Shown here piece after piece: positions 12,483-24,700 of a DNA stretch of 64,000 nt. The translations under genes and the position numbers were made by a program. The stretch lies in assembly GCA_963855995.1 (NCBI GenBank), contig OY979717.1:39206380-39270379 (forward strand), in the 5' to 3' direction. Origin of the DNA: Muricea muricata (lineage: Eukaryota; Cnidaria; Anthozoa; Malacalcyonacea; Plexauridae). The notes below the pieces were generated by a model. That model was not told where the DNA came from and searched no databases. It was given only the letters and a program-made list of their open reading frames with translations. The stretch's first letter is position 1. Each line of letters begins with the position of its first letter.

Positions 12483-14064
12483 TGTCCGTTTCCTGGCTGC
12501 AGTTTTTCAGTTTCAGCTCGTCTTGGTGTTTGCCTTTGCTGCTCCTTCTTCTTCCCTCCTTCCTTCACCTTGTTCTTGCAATTCAAGTCCAACATGTAAA
12601 TCATTCGGGGTTTGATTACGTCTGTCAGTTGGCGAACGACGCGGCGTTGACGTCTGGATTGGGCCTTTATTTCTTTAATCAGCTCATTAATTGTGTTTTC
12701 CAATCTCTCGAATCTCCCCTCCTTTTTGTCCTCTTTCTCCGACCGAGATTGAACTGGAAGGCCGGTAGCATCTTTCTCAACTTTCCTTAAGTGTCCTATG
12801 GGCCCACTTGAAGGTCTATTTCTATGCTTGATAGCCAACTGAAAAGATTCAAGCTATAATGCGATTTCTAACGCTTTTTGAAGAGACTGGGGCTTAGCTT
12901 GACGTATCCGTAATCGTAAGTCTTCATCGGTCAGTGCGTCAATAAAATAATCTCTTGCCAACACATCCTGGAGTTCTTGTGAAGTATCTGGGTAGGCTGC
13001 TCTCGTCAAACTTTCAATACCTTCGACTAATTCAGGAAGAGTCTCATCTCTTCTTTTCACCCGATTCTTTAATTTTGCCCTTGCCAATTCGGATTGATGA
13101 GTGACACCAAATCTACTCGTTAATGCAGCCACCAATAACTTATAGTTTCTTCGATCCTGCTCCGACAGGTTACTCAAGAGTAGCGTTTCCTTGGAGCAAT
13201 GTAGCCAAAAATGCAGCTTTATCGTCACCATTCCAACCATTCATACAGGCGGCTATATCAAACTGTGCACAAAATGCTTCCCAGGATGTTTCCCCGCCGT
13301 ATTTCAGTGGTTGCTGGATTGGCTTTTGTGGTATTGTCCGAGTTACTTTTCGTTCTTGATAAGTTCTATCACTTTGCCCTTTGTATTCTGTACGCGCTTT
13401 CGTCAGCACGTCATCGATTTATATTCTGCTTTGGGTTGACGTGAATGCTTTTGTGTCAGTAGACTCTTTTGTTCAGTTTGTTCCTTTTGTCCGGCGTACA
13501 AGGGACTTGATTAAATCCTTTGTTTACGTTGTTCCGTGTGAGTTAGTTTATGCAAAGCAGTCTCTTGCTCTTTGTACTTGTTTTCCATACTTTGTACATG
13601 TCGGTCTAATCCTTCAACTGCAACTAATAGAGCTTCAAAACTGTCCACGAAATGTTCTAAATACTCATTGTGAATGTCTACTTTATATGATTCAAGTTTA
13701 TCCACCCGCTTTTCGAGCTGCGTTGACAACTTTTGCCAAACACTATCAAACTTCATAGTTGACTCTACTGCGCGTTGTTCAAGCATGTCCAAACGAATTT
13801 CCAAGTCAGCATGGAGGTCAATCGTTTCATTAATTCTTCGCTTTGTCCGATTAATCTTGCCATGACTTCTTCATCAGCCTTTCGTTCGGTTTCCAGTTCA
13901 CGTACAACAAGTTTCACTTCTTCAAGTATTACAAGGATTTTAGCATTTTCATCGCTTGCACCTTCGTAATCTCCGTCACGGTTAAACTCGCTTTGCATTT
14001 CATTTCGCCAAGTATTTTCACCTTTGTAAACAGCTTCCATATTTCGCCTCTGCTCCTCTGCCAT
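12470..14064 (-). pseudogene. Gypsy-1 Gag region
   Basis: The structural polyprotein region, starting at MAEEQRRNMEAVYK (14064). It is charged and coiled-coil-like for about 180 residues (13511-14064). A capsid-like stretch follows (12854-13409) with AFLATLLQGNA and a region around RRNYKLLVAALTSRFG typical of retrotransposon Gag. The last piece (12470-12838) is basic. At least four frameshifts break it. No clear CCHC knuckle is seen. Confidence 0.75.
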
Positions 14065-14116
14065 TTCGATTTGTCTTTGTCAACTTCGAGTTAACATCTC
14101 TTTTTGCAACACTTAA

Positions 14117-14134
14117 CTACTCTGTGCTACCAAA
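14117..14134 (-). promoter_or_regulatory. Gypsy-1 primer-binding site
   Basis: In element sense the 5' LTR ends in ...TGTAACA and is followed by TT and then TGGTAGCACAGAGTAG. TGG complements the CCA end of a tRNA. Which tRNA is used cannot be told by eye. Confidence 0.6.
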
Positions 14135-14280
14135 TGTTACATGTCAACTCTCAGTTACACTCAACAGAAAAACATCTCTTTATTATTTACACCAGGCCTA
14201 TTTATACAAAATTCACACTCTAATTTACATAATTATTTACACAAAGCTTCACATCACAATGTAATTGAAATTACACCACA
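14135..14280 (-). repeat. Gypsy-1 LTR (5' LTR in element sense)
   Basis: 146 bp, partner of 8813-8957. The ATAT duplication follows at 14281-14284. Confidence 0.93.
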
Positions 14281-14284
14281 ATAT

Positions 14285-15097
14285 GGAACTGATGCAGCTG
14301 GTCGTCAGTGTCAAACAAGACATCAAGTCAGTAGGCAAAACCAAATTCCACGAGGAATTGATGCAGTGAAAAAGTCAGATGCACAACTTGATTTACTAGT
14401 AAAAGAAATTTTCAGGTCTTAGAACAGACGTTTATGACGAAAAATCTGTTAGAGTTATAACTCTAACAAAGATGATTCTTGACTTGCCAAATTTATCTCT
14501 TAAACTTCACCAGGATGAAGATGGTGGATAAATCAAAGTATCTGTAATGGAGTACCCAAATTTTATCAAGGCTGTGAAGGAGATTCCAATCCGACCTCTG
14601 ACACACATACCCGAGGATAGCCTGCAGAAACAATTTATTGAGTTTCTGAGAAAATTGGAAGAGATTATGGAGAAGTATAAGCTTGTCGAATTAAGAAACC
14701 TTGATCCAAAAGAATTGTTGTAGAAATTCTTTAACCCAGAAGGAAAATTGTTCGAAGAAATCGAGATTATAATGCAGCCAATTGCTGTTTTAGCTGTAAA
14801 ACAGTCATGTGAGTCAGTACTAGAATCTTTTGTATCGAAATATGAAAATCACTTTGACAGTAATAGAAACTTAGCTGAAGATAAGGTGAATGATAAATTT
14901 TTCGTTGCCATCAATGGCCCAAACTTAAGCCATTGTGACAGTGTGGTAGAAAAAGCAATGGACAGATACTAGAAGTCTAGACAGGACTGGCACTTCTATA
15001 AAACTACTGCTTTAGAGCAGCTAAAGAAATTTGATGGGAACTCAAAGGTCTTGAACAAACTGTTAAATGAAGGCTGCAAATTTCAATGTATGGAGTA
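14285..15097 (+). pseudogene. hAT-like transposase gene, 3' half (broken)
   Basis: Continuation of the gene interrupted at 8812. Pieces read in one direction include SDAQLDLLVKEIF, HIPEDSLQKQFIEFLRKLEEIM and, at 14748-14972, EEIEIIMQPIAVLAVKQSCESV and FVSKYENHFD, ending near 15097. An alpha-helical C-terminal part is typical of hAT-type transposases. Several in-frame stops are present (for example after LVKEIFRS, and at DRY|stop near 14970). The lost 5' half and the 3' half join at the ATAT target, which shows the Gypsy element came later. Confidence 0.65.
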
Positions 15098-15487
15098 GCT
15101 GTGGCCTTCCCTCTGGCCCAATTTCTTGCTTTTTCGCAAGTTCACAACATTGTATTTTTGGCAAACTATAAACTAAGAGTAAACGACTAATGTATCAGAA
15201 TAGAGCATGTCTAGGTTTGTTTTAGTGTAAAGCAAACAATGAGAATTTATTTGGTTAGAGTTTGTAGTGAGGTTCAGTTCTGATATATTATGAATGGCTG
15301 AATATAAATATGTTATTAATGATCGATAATTACAGTATACTGGTATATACTGGACTTCCCGACCATTTTGCTGGGCAACATTGCGCAAATATTGGCAGAA
15401 AATTTTCTGATCTGTCTCTCTGGTCCCAGAAAAAAATTCTTTTCCACCCCTTATTGATGTCACCGTTTTTGCTTCTGGAAGTCGCGG
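15098..15487. other. Spacer between two transposon remnants
   Basis: Contains GGTCCCAGAAAA near 15423 and TTTTCCACCCCTTA near 15445. Related motifs occur near 5930-5985, so both may belong to ends of the same repeat family. No gene is seen. Confidence 0.4.
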
Positions 15488-17712
15488 TTAGATAATTCCT
15501 TCAAGAAGCATTAACTCTGCCTTCAACTGATCAAAATCCAGGTCATCTTTGTAAAGGCGTTTCACTACATCATTTAACTCAAACGCACAACCATTCGATG
15601 CATTAATAAGCACAGCTTCGATGTTCATCAGTACGGAATAGATTTCTTGATTGAAACGTTCCATTAACGCTGCCATGCACGAGTCAACTGCCTCAACATA
15701 TTGGGCCCGGTGGAAATCCTTCACGGATTGGAAATGATGTTGCTCACCATCTCCGTGCTGAAATTGTCGCGAAATTTGCTTCGGTCTTGACAGTTTAGGA
15801 TTCTCAACGAAGTTGATGGCTTTGCTCGAAGTGAGTGCTTGCTCGTAAAACAAATGGAAGTCTGTCTTGTTGACGTTGCAAATTTGTCTTTAAGGCATTG
15901 ACGCAAGTAACAGTTGTCTGTGCTGTAATTGAAGGCTTCTGTAATGTAGATGCAACTTGTTCACACACGCTGAAGATATTCTGCGCAAAACTTAAACCAA
16001 AATACGTGGAAAACTTCTTTAATTGTCTAGCAAGACCTGATGCGGTGTCACGTACTGTAGACTTGAAAGATTCTTTAGCAATGCTAAGTAATGTGAAGTA
16101 CAGAGCCTCGTAGTTGTTCAAGACAGCCGAGATAGCTTTCGTTCTTACCATCCACCGAGTTGGACACAGCAAATGCAGATTTTCAACTTGCGTGGCATTG
16201 TCATTAATATCTTTCGCGATATGCTGGTACTGCACCATTCGTGGTGGTGAAGATTGAATAAACACGGCCAAATCTTGCACGACCTTCAACGCATCGCTGA
16301 TAATTTCGCTTTCTTTCACACAATCATGGAAAGCCAAATCAAGTGTGTGGTTACCGCAGTGAATATACAGCATGCAGGGATTTTCTGAAGATATTCGGGC
16401 TGCAACTCCATTCCTACTTCCAACCATATTTGCTGCGCCATCATAGGTTTGCCAACAACAGTCGTCTATAGTCAAATTGCGTCTCAGCAAAATCGATCCT
16501 TCACCGAAGTGGTGATTGTTTCAGCATCGGTTTTCTCCAGCTCATACATACCGAGGAAATCTTCATGGACAGATAAATCGGTTGTAGATATCCATCTCAA
16601 AACACATGTTAATTGTTCCTTGTTGCTTATGTCTCTAGACTCGTCTGCAATCAGGCTGAATAACTGCGATTTCTTATGTAGATCTGCAACTATAGACCTC
16701 AGGACTGCGTTGCCCATCATGTTAATCAACTCGTTTATAATGTCATGGCTGAGATATCTTCCGTTTTCAACCCACTCCAGCAAATCAGGGACATCTTCTG
16801 CTCTTAATTTTAGCAGCTGGTGCAAGTTACTCTCAATTTCAGTTTTTCCTTGCAAGCTCTGGGCCTGGCGTGCCAAATACCTAATGCTACTAAGTTGTTT
16901 TAACAACATTCGCTTTCAAGTTTCCTGGGTTCTTTTTAATTCTCCAACCAATTTCGCTCCGATATCGCTTTTCGAATCATCAAGTAATAAAACTTTTTCA
17001 GTGGCCTTTGCATGAAATTTGGACTGGGAGTGTTTTTTAAGTTTTTCTTGGCACTTCTTCCAGTCGCTGAATTCTTCTATAACAAATGTCTTTTCACCAT
17101 TATGACTAAATGTATTAAGGCCTTGACGCATCGCTCTTTAACAGAAGTAACAGGCAATGGTCCCTTTCGTCATACAATATGTGACCCAAGCGTATTTTAA
17201 AAATATAGAGGATGGACATGTTCGTACATTCGACAATCCTCCTTCAGTGGTTTGCTTTATAGATGTGCGCTTTATTTCTTTTTGGGTAGGATAGTAAGGC
17301 TTTCTGTCTGTACAGCACAAATGCCGACAGTCCTGTCCTAACGAACATTCCGGTGATTCAGTTTGAATAGGTCCTACAAATGGGATGATAGTCATAGAAC
17401 TTGGCAAAGACGTTAGGTTGTCATAACTCGTGGGAGTAGATGGCTCAGTTATGGGTGCGACTGGTATGCTTGAACCAGATGTAGGGCCAGGATCACTCAA
17501 ACTTGACTCGGAATCAGAATGATGAGATAAAAAGGTTGGTGGAGTTCCGTAGTTGGCGGCAGTGTCGAAACCGACTCCAAGTTTATCATGTCGGGTTCAA
17601 CAACCTCTTTAGTTGGAGCAGTACCAAAAAAACTTGCCAGTTTTTGCATCTTTTTAGCTGTTTCTACTAGCTCTTTTTCTTTTTTGCATTTTCTACTAGC
17701 AGCTCTAGGCAT
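15488..17712 (-). pseudogene. hAT transposase, DUF4371/ZMYM1 type (broken)
   Basis: Cut-and-paste transposase read from 17712 downwards. Order: start MPRAASRKCKKEKELV with a basic segment and KKMQKLASFF; a low-complexity Ser/Thr/Pro linker (17138-17500); a TTF-type zinc finger split over two frames (GTIACYFC, then FSDWKKCQEKLKKHSQSKFH); the DUF4371 domain (16484-16909) with IRYLARQAQSLQG, LFSLIADESRDISN (catalytic Asp) and VLRWISTTDLSVHEDF; then 15804-16490 with YDGAANMVGSRNGVA, YIHCGNHTLDLAF and LCPTRWMVR; then 15488-15853. The hAT dimerisation tail is missing beyond 15488. At least four frame breaks occur. It probably derives from an element whose ends are no longer recognisable. Confidence 0.9.
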
Positions 17713-18046
17713 GATGATTTTGACCAGACCTTTTGATTGAATATTGTGAATTTGTAGTAATTATCATTATAGTGAAGAACAGCATTACAGCAAAGGTCTG
17801 AAAAACAATATGCCGGAAGCAAAGCGTAGGCGTACAATTTATAGCCTAATGGGGATCATAAATTGCGATTTTTAATTGGTTAAGCTAGTGGGCGGACGTC
17901 TGCGAAAACAATCCCACTTGACAAGTCACAATTTTTTATCCTTTTAGATCTTTTGATCTTAATCGCCAAGAAAGATAATATAGTTGCAAGTTTTGAGTCG
18001 CAAGTTTTGACCGGCATTTTGTATTTCAATTGACTTTGTTTTCAAA
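17713..18046. other. Spacer upstream of the hAT pseudogene
   Basis: AT-rich. It may include the promoter side of the hAT element, but no terminal repeat stands out. Confidence 0.4.
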
Positions 18047-18196
18047 GGCCGCCGAAAATCATTAAGTGAGGGGGCTCACATATCCATATATTCGTGTTTC
18101 GTGTCATTGATTTCTTTTGAAATCGATTGTTTTCACGGTCTGTAAATGCGAATGTATGAATATTTGCCCCCCCCCACTTAATTATCTTCTGCGGCC
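18047..18196. mobile_element. Small foldback MITE
   Basis: About 150 bp. Arms read GGCCGCCGAAAATCATTAAG and, as reverse complement of the other end, GGCCGCAGAAGATAATTAAG, each continuing into a G/C run and an ATATTCATA-like stretch. The inner loop is about 50 bp. Target duplication is not clear. Confidence 0.6.
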
Positions 18197-18240
18197 ATTG
18201 TTTTTTTATATTTTTTCCTATTACTGGTTCCAAATGATAT

Positions 18241-19140
18241 ATTTAGTTCTCACAGACCACATTATTGAGCAAAATATTGATGTTTGTGTAGTAACTGACA
18301 CATGGTTGAAGGATAAGGACAGAGCAAGTATTGCTGATATATGTCAATCGTGATATTCCTTTAAATCATTCCCCGTCCATCCAACAGAATTGGAGGAGGT
18401 ACAGGCATAATCTTCAATTCTAGTTTAAATGTCTCTAATCCTTTGAATATTCCGAATGGAATTTCTCCATAGCTCATCGTTCTGTCAAGCTTATTGTTGT
18501 TTATCGTCCACCGTACTCTGTGGCTCACCCTGTCTTACCTCGCAGATTCTTTAACAAATTCTCAAGCTATTTGGAGACTATTGTTTTGCCTCCTGAAATT
18601 TTACTGATCTCTGGAGATTTCAATTTTCACTTAGATGATATGGCTACCACAAATACTATGAAATTTTATGAAATGCTGCTAAAATTTGGCCTTAAGCTAC
18701 ATGTTAGTAAGCCTACGCATTCACCGAGTCACATATTGGACCTATTAATAACTCGATCTATAACTGACATTAATATTCTGTCAATCGAAAATACTCTATT
18801 TTTATCTGATCATTGCTTTGTTGAATGTAAACTATCTATTCCTCACCCAAAGCACTCCAAAAAGAAATTTCTTTCCAGGAAATGAAAAAAATTAACATCG
18901 ACGACTTTAAAGCTGGGCTAAGTTGCGTGGATTCTCTTTGTGAAAATATCGTGGATCTTGATGAGTTGACAAACTGTTATGATGATGTACTTTTATGTGT
19001 CTTAAATAACCACACTCCTGTACGAAGAAAGCTACTGAAAGTTAAGTGATCAACTCCTCGGCATAATCCTGAACTTAGACAACTGAAAGTAAAGCATAGG
19101 AGACTTGAAAGAAATATGCGGAAAAAGAATTGGAGGTGGA
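18241..19140 (+). pseudogene. LINE ORF2 fragment, AP endonuclease domain
   Basis: Pieces in one direction resemble the endonuclease that nicks the target in CR1/L2-type LINEs: NIDVCVVTDTWLKDKD (18240s), LLISGDFNFHLDD (the metal-binding GDFN motif), PTHSPSHILDLLITR and SDHCFVECKLS (18520-18885), then a linker with NNHTPVRRKLLKVK and LRQLKVKHRRLERNMRKK. Stops interrupt it near 18350, 18885 and 19045. The reverse transcriptase part is missing, the sequence changing to unrelated material after 19140. Whether it is the same family as the fragment at 3990 is open. Confidence 0.85.
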
Positions 19141-19149
19141 TTGGATTGC

Positions 19150-20700
19150 CTATTGAATGATATGCAATAGGTACAGTTTCTTACTGCTGCTAGATGCTGC
19201 TGCTGGAACGAATGCTTGTTCACTTTGGACCTTGTACTCTTCCGCCTCATCGTCCATGCTTTTGTCATGATCATCATCATCATCGTCGTCATCTTCCTCG
19301 TCGTTTGCAACAGCAGCATGCTCGTAATGTGCGTCGCGTTTTTGCAATAACAGTTTGAAAACTCTCATGAACCCACTGTGCACTGGATCGTCCATACGTT
19401 CGTACGAAGGGCAATGCGGACATGGCAACGTGTGGGCTCTGAATAACATGGCGTTGCCAAAGCTTGAAATAGTCCCCAAAGCTTGCAATGTGTGCTATGA
19501 CGGTTTGAATAAACCAGGACTTATGGCCGTGTTGCACCAGGTAGGAATGAATGTTCGTTGGGTTCCTCCAAAACTTGTTCATCAGCATATCAGCCCCGAC
19601 GAACAACTTGATCATGTGCAGAAGACGTTCATGTTCAGAATGATAAAGCTGTGTCGTGGCCCTGTGCAGATGGTTGAGTAAGAGATATTGGAAGAAGAAG
19701 AAATCTTTGAACATTGACACCATTTTGATGCCGACAAGGGTTGTTCCGCATTTGTGCTCGATTCCTTTTTTTCATCGACGAGCCTTAGCCACTGCAGAAA
19801 TCACAGGTGAGAGTGGTTCGATGATCTACGTAAGTATTTCATGTAGGTCACATTATTCAAAATACTTTCGACGCAATGAAAGGACAATTTTTTCCTTCTG
19901 CTTGGTGTCCACGACATTTTCGTTGAAGACAACGACAACCACATTTCCAGCTCCAAAGTTTCATGCATATAAGGTGCTTGTATGCCGCCTGGTACGGTCC
20001 CACGTGAACGGAGTTGAGGGAATCACTTTGGAAGCTGTCTTGCCATTTTGAAACATACAATGTCACGTAGCGCAACAACATTCCATGGCTATCAGACGTT
20101 TGTACATCCATGCGACACTTGAGTGATGGAACGACCAAACCGATGTACGTGCGAAGGTTTACAGCAAAAGCATCGGCAGGATGGTAAAGCTTCAGTAACG
20201 TACTCCCATTGTTCGAGATGACCTCTGTCGATAAGTTGTTCAATGGTAATGCAGCTTTGTCGGATTTTTGCAGGTTATTAACATCGAAAGCGATGTCTCA
20301 ATTAGACTAAGGAATGTCTGCGTGCAGGAGATTCAGTCTAATTCACTTAATATCTTTGAGCCAGACCAAAAGATGGACGCGAACAGTACCTCTTCCTTGA
20401 AATTCAAATCGACAAAAATATGTTATTAAAGGAAGAAATGTTATTGTAATTTAAGATGTGATTCGACCATCTGTTGTTATTTGAACTGCACAGGTCGCCA
20501 CAAATGATTTGCTCTAGAACGTGCGTTATGTGGACAGTTTCAAAGCCAGCCAGATGTGTCGGCCCCTTTCCAGTGAGATCTCTCAAGCCAGACAGCCAAA
20601 CAGGAACTGAAAAAGACCACTCGTACGGTGATATCATTAGGAAAATGCACGGTACTGTCTCGATGCATCGGTCAGTCGAGACACAATCTACCCTCAAACA
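19150..20700 (-). pseudogene. PIF1-associated transposon protein, remnant
   Basis: Broken frames on the - strand, read from about 20700 down. A segment with LTGKGPTHLAGFETVHITHV comes first (20404-20697). Next (19857-20243) are GMLLRYVTLYVSKWQDSF and HVGPYQAAYKHL. Then (19289-19723) FFQYLLLNHLHRATTQLYH and GHKSWFIQTVIAHIASFGDY, ending in an acidic Asp/Glu run (19150-19488). I recall these motifs from large cnidarian proteins upstream of or fused to PIF1-type helicases in transposons, Helitron-like in arrangement; this is memory of a family, not a search result. No helicase follows here. At least three frame breaks. Part of the acidic end recurs at 5434-5478. Confidence 0.55.
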
Positions 20701-20830
20701 ATAAGCATTGCTCAGTACTGTCTCGACGCATTGGTCAGTTAAGACAATCTACCCTTCAAACAATAGAATCGCGCGGTACTGTCTCGTATGACCAATTCAT
20801 GCATCGGTGGGAAGTAATCTACCCTCTGCA
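20651..20830 (+). repeat. Three tandem copies of a ~62-bp unit
   Basis: Copies start with (G)GTACTGTCTCG at 20651, 20714 and 20775 and contain ATCTACCCT and a GCATCGGT-like block. The third copy is rearranged inside. Confidence 0.8.
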
Positions 20831-20834
20831 CTCT

Positions 20835-22010
20835 ACCCTAGCCATGTGCTTACTCAAAAATGCAAAGTAAGCACAATGATGTCCAGACATTTTTGACAAC
20901 AACCTGACGCTATAATACTCGCTGTATATATGGATAAAAAGACGATAAATAAAAAAGATGCAAAATGGCTATCAAAATTCTCCTCATTTGAAATTATTGA
21001 TTGATAATACCACAACAGGCCCTATGCGCACACGTTTTGAGATTAAACTGTGTATATTGATTTTTTGGAGTTTTTATTGAAACTTGACTTGGAGGTATTA
21101 AGGTAAAGTGAAATTCTGACCGATGCATTCGCATCGGTTGCTTGAGTTACCTGTATAGTGATACAATGCACATAAAATGATTGCATTCATTGAAAGGAAG
21201 CTTTTGATATGCATTACATGGCAGTTTAAAGCAAATTTGACTTTGTGAAACTAAAGAATTCATGGATATTTAGATATGTTATTAACGACTGAATTTTCAT
21301 TATTTCTCGAATTATTTTTACTTGGATTAGCCCATAGGCAGTCAAGGAACGCGGTATTTTGTTTTTATCGATGTGATGTATGCATAATTATAGTTGCCCT
21401 TAGGTAGGCAACTTCACACAAACTAACGATACATAGACCTGTAAATAATCTGAAAATACTTCGCATGTCTTTACTACACTAAAATAATAACAGAAATAAA
21501 ATCTATGATATTTTTTTATATACTGAATGTATTGTTACGAGCAATCTTCCCACTCAATGTACAACTGAAAACACCTTTCAAAACGATTACCAGCCAAGTC
21601 CAAAGTTGGCATCTCTCCTCGAGCATGCTAGTCCCTATTTAACATATTAACAACTCACACAATATGCTCTATTGATCACACACAACACACACTATTGAAC
21701 AACCACACAGTCTGTTGAGCACACACAACAGTATTTTAAATTTTCGCATGGGACAATGCGGGATTCGCTCTTGCCGCTTTTAACGATAATGCAAACAGAT
21801 TTCACAATACGAATTTGCATTCTCATTGGCTGTCAGGAAACAGTCAAACTTGTAGACCGGGGGAAGGGAGAGCGAGACTCAAGCTCTACAAGACATAGCA
21901 AGCACGCGAAAAATAATTTTAAAGTCTATTTACACAGAAATTGGTTTTAATTCAATAATATTTACAAGTAATACACAACTCGGGGTAAATGTGATAAAAC
22001 AAATTGATAT
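20835..22010. other. AT-rich spacer
   Basis: No supported gene. A cluster of CACACAACA-type words lies at 21650-21740. Nothing else is recognised. Confidence 0.45.
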
Positions 22011-23248
22011 CTGTACGTAAACTTCGCCGAGTCTATATTTTTATTAAAATGTAGCGTACTTTTATCATGTCCTTTTTGTCTTTGTTTTTAAAACAAACAA
22101 AAGTACTTTTATATATTTTGCGAAGAGATGGAAAACCAAAAAACCAAAATACATGGTCCCAACAATGAATTTTACATTTGGTAAGTGACTCTTATATTTA
22201 TTTTTTAAGTTTACTGAGCTTTTAAAAATAGGCACGATTTTTGTTTAGCGAACCATATAAGGGCCTTTAAATCTAGGCCTTGTTTTTGACCCTGTGTTAC
22301 ATAAAAGGCATCCTTTAGGACAGTCAGTTTATTGCAAAATGTTTAAAGATATTTTTTAACGACCAATTATACATGCATGTTCATAAACAAGTATCAACAG
22401 CCTTATATCGTGTTGTCATATAGCTGTTCATATGGTTTACTACAGCATTATGCATAAAAGAAAAACCGAGAGGGCTAGACAGGCGCACCATTCATGTTAT
22501 GTACTTATTACAGAGACTGAGGGACGAATGCACAGAAAAGTAGACCATTTTATATTCATCGCTATATGCAATATATACAACTTACAAGCGAACTCACCTG
22601 TCCAGGCTCAAGTAGGCAATGCACTGACTTTTACAAACTATACTTTGCCATTACATTTATATCCTTTGAAGGTTATTGAATCCTTTCTTTTGCCATTACA
22701 ATCCACATTCAATTATCCCTGATGCATTTGATAAACATACATTATTTCTTCGATATACATATTCATGTATACATAGCTATTTGCTAAATCAAAAACATGG
22801 CCGTTCTTCGCAAATTGTTTTTGAGATAGTTGTCCAAAAACCCGTCATTTAAGGTGAAACATCCATATATCCATCAAATAAAAGGTAACCAAAGTTTTGT
22901 ATTTACACACAAATAGTATTTTCTTCAAATCTCATCAAGTGGGCGATCACGAATCGAAAAAAAGAACAAAAAACGAACATGAGCAATTGTAGAAAAAAAC
23001 ATGACGAGACGAGAACGCAGTTATAAAAAATACTAGATTTTTCGAATCATTCAACCTTGTTTACATTTGTGTGTCTTTCTTTGGTCTTTAACAGTTCAGA
23101 TTACGAAGAAAAATGATTTTTTCATTCGTCAAAAGGACTGAAAATCTACAAAACAAATTTTGGTATACTAAATAGACATGAAACACATACACACACGCCT
23201 AAGTGACGTCACACAAAGAATTTAGTGATGATCAACCTCCACTGGATT
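22011..23248 (-). repeat. Left arm of a large inverted repeat
   Basis: The reverse complement of 43062-44519, with many substitutions and small indels; the right arm has about 195 extra bases (around 43170-43360). The match begins at CTGTACGTA (22011) and ends at CTCCACTGGATT (23248). In the other copy this sequence directly precedes the DUF6589-like gene, so here it is probably the 5' flank of a second, truncated copy of that element in opposite orientation. No conserved open frame is seen between the two arms. Confidence 0.85.
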
Positions 23249-23353
23249 CACATAAAATGATTGATAAACCAGAGTTATTTGGGGTGTGTAACAAACTTTT
23301 TTTAAGATGATTTGCAATTACGAGTACTGTGAAGGCTGTCAATACCGTTAGAA

Positions 23354-23923
23354 GTAATTCATGCTGACTTGTCCAACGCAAATTACAATATTCACCCACA
23401 TTCTCTCGGAGTAATAGTAAACGATATTTGGAATGGGAAGGTTAAAAGAAGCTCCTCTAATAGGTCAGGTCCTTCAAGGTATATTCATCTAAAAAAGTGC
23501 GAAAGAGGCACTACTGATGCCGTTATAATTACTAAATTTGACGAACATGTTCTGCCATGAATTGAATCGCAACTATGCGAGAGGAATGAACTCTGGATGA
23601 TTGTTCGCGAGTCTACCAAAATAAATGCTTTACATTTAAGAAGTTGTTATAGAAACAGTGAAGTCACAGTTGACAGTCAGCATTTGTCATTGGAAATTGC
23701 AATAAATTTATCTCCGCCAAGTATCAAATTAAGCACTTATGGTCACTTCGTCCCCCTTCAAGTTGTAGATTACACTAATGAAATTACCGTGTCAATTTTT
23801 CGATTGAAAGTGCTATTAACGCGTCCCAAACTAAATCGGGGTATTCCAAAGTATTTTTTCACGATTTTTCCTGTATTTTGCGGAATTTTCATTTTTTTCA
23901 GAAAAATCCTGTTTTTTAACTGA
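23354..23923 (+). pseudogene. Unrecognised protein remnant, one in-frame stop
   Basis: A single reading frame of roughly 185 codons broken only by TGA at 23558-23560. Visible stretches include NANYNIHPHSLGVIVNDIW, RYIHLKKCERGTTDAVIITK before the stop and IESQLCERNELWMIVRESTK and EVTVDSQHLSLEIAIN after it. The last ~45 codons, after the TNEIT residues, look non-coding. No motif I can name. It could be an exon of a transposon gene. Confidence 0.35.
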
Positions 23924-24235
23924 AAAATGCAAAGAGAGCACAAAGTCAACAGATTTTCAAGTAAAAAATAAGAGGAATTTGTAACCCTATAACTGGAATG
24001 CATAAAAAAAGGATAAATATTCCAAAATAATACATACTAGGCTCATAAATCGGGAACGCTTGCAAACCAACTTATATTCTTAACACAATATAGAAGACTT
24101 TAATTTACTCATTTACTCACCTCATCATTGATTTACCCTGATAAAATAGACGTTTCCGAACCCTGGTTCACTTGAACATTTACCATAATATCACAATGAT
24201 TTCTAGGGTTAATATATAAATTATGGACAGAAATT

Positions 24236-24700
24236 CTTAGAGGTTTCTGAATTTCTGACCCTTGGAAATCATAAAGGGTTCAGAAATTCTGACCCCTGGA
24301 AATCATTAAGGGTTCAGAAATTCTGACCCCTGGAAATCAAAGGGTTCAGAAATTCCAAACCCTAGAAATCATAAAGGGTTCAGAAATTCTGACCCCTGGA
24401 AATCATAGAGGGTTCAGAAATTCTGACCCCATGCAATCATAAAGGGGTTCAGAAATGCTGACCCCTGGAAATCATAAAGGGTTCAGAAATTCTGACCCCT
24501 GGAAATCATAAAGGGTTCAGAAGGTCTGAACCCTAGAAATCAAAGGGTTCGGAAATTCTGACCCCTGGAAATCATAAAGGGTTCAGAGATTCTGAACCCT
24601 GGAAATCATTAAGGTTCAGAAATTCTGAACCCACTATGATTTCCAGGGGTCAGAATTTCTGAACCTTCAATGATTTCCAAGGGTCAGAAAATCTGAAACT
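24236..24700. repeat. 33-bp minisatellite with inverted last units
   Basis: About a dozen head-to-tail copies of a ~33-bp unit, core GGTTCAGAAATTCTGACCCC then TGGAAATCAT. From about 24625 the units run in the opposite orientation (ATGATTTCCAGGGGTCAGAA), so the array ends in a hairpin-capable junction. The unit itself contains the near-palindrome TTCAGAAATTCTGA. Confidence 0.9.

Larger units (their letters stand above)
8813..14280 (-). mobile_element. Ty3/Gypsy retrotransposon Gypsy-1
   Basis: Full-length but decayed element of about 5.5 kb read on the - strand. Two ~145-bp LTRs start TG and end CA, and a 4-bp ATAT duplication flanks the element (8809-8812 and 14281-14284). Internal order on the - strand is Gag, protease, reverse transcriptase, RNase H, integrase, the Gypsy order. 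Every domain is broken by frameshifts or stops. The two LTRs differ by about five substitutions and one indel, so the insertion is not recent. It sits inside the hAT-like pseudogene. Confidence 0.95.

Noticed and set aside
22432-22722. A 96-codon + strand frame inside the inverted-repeat arm
   Set aside because: The matching region of the other arm (about 43800-44060) does not keep the frame open.
24236-24700. CRISPR-like regular repeats
   Set aside because: Units are contiguous without spacers, orientation flips at the end, and the genome is plainly eukaryotic.
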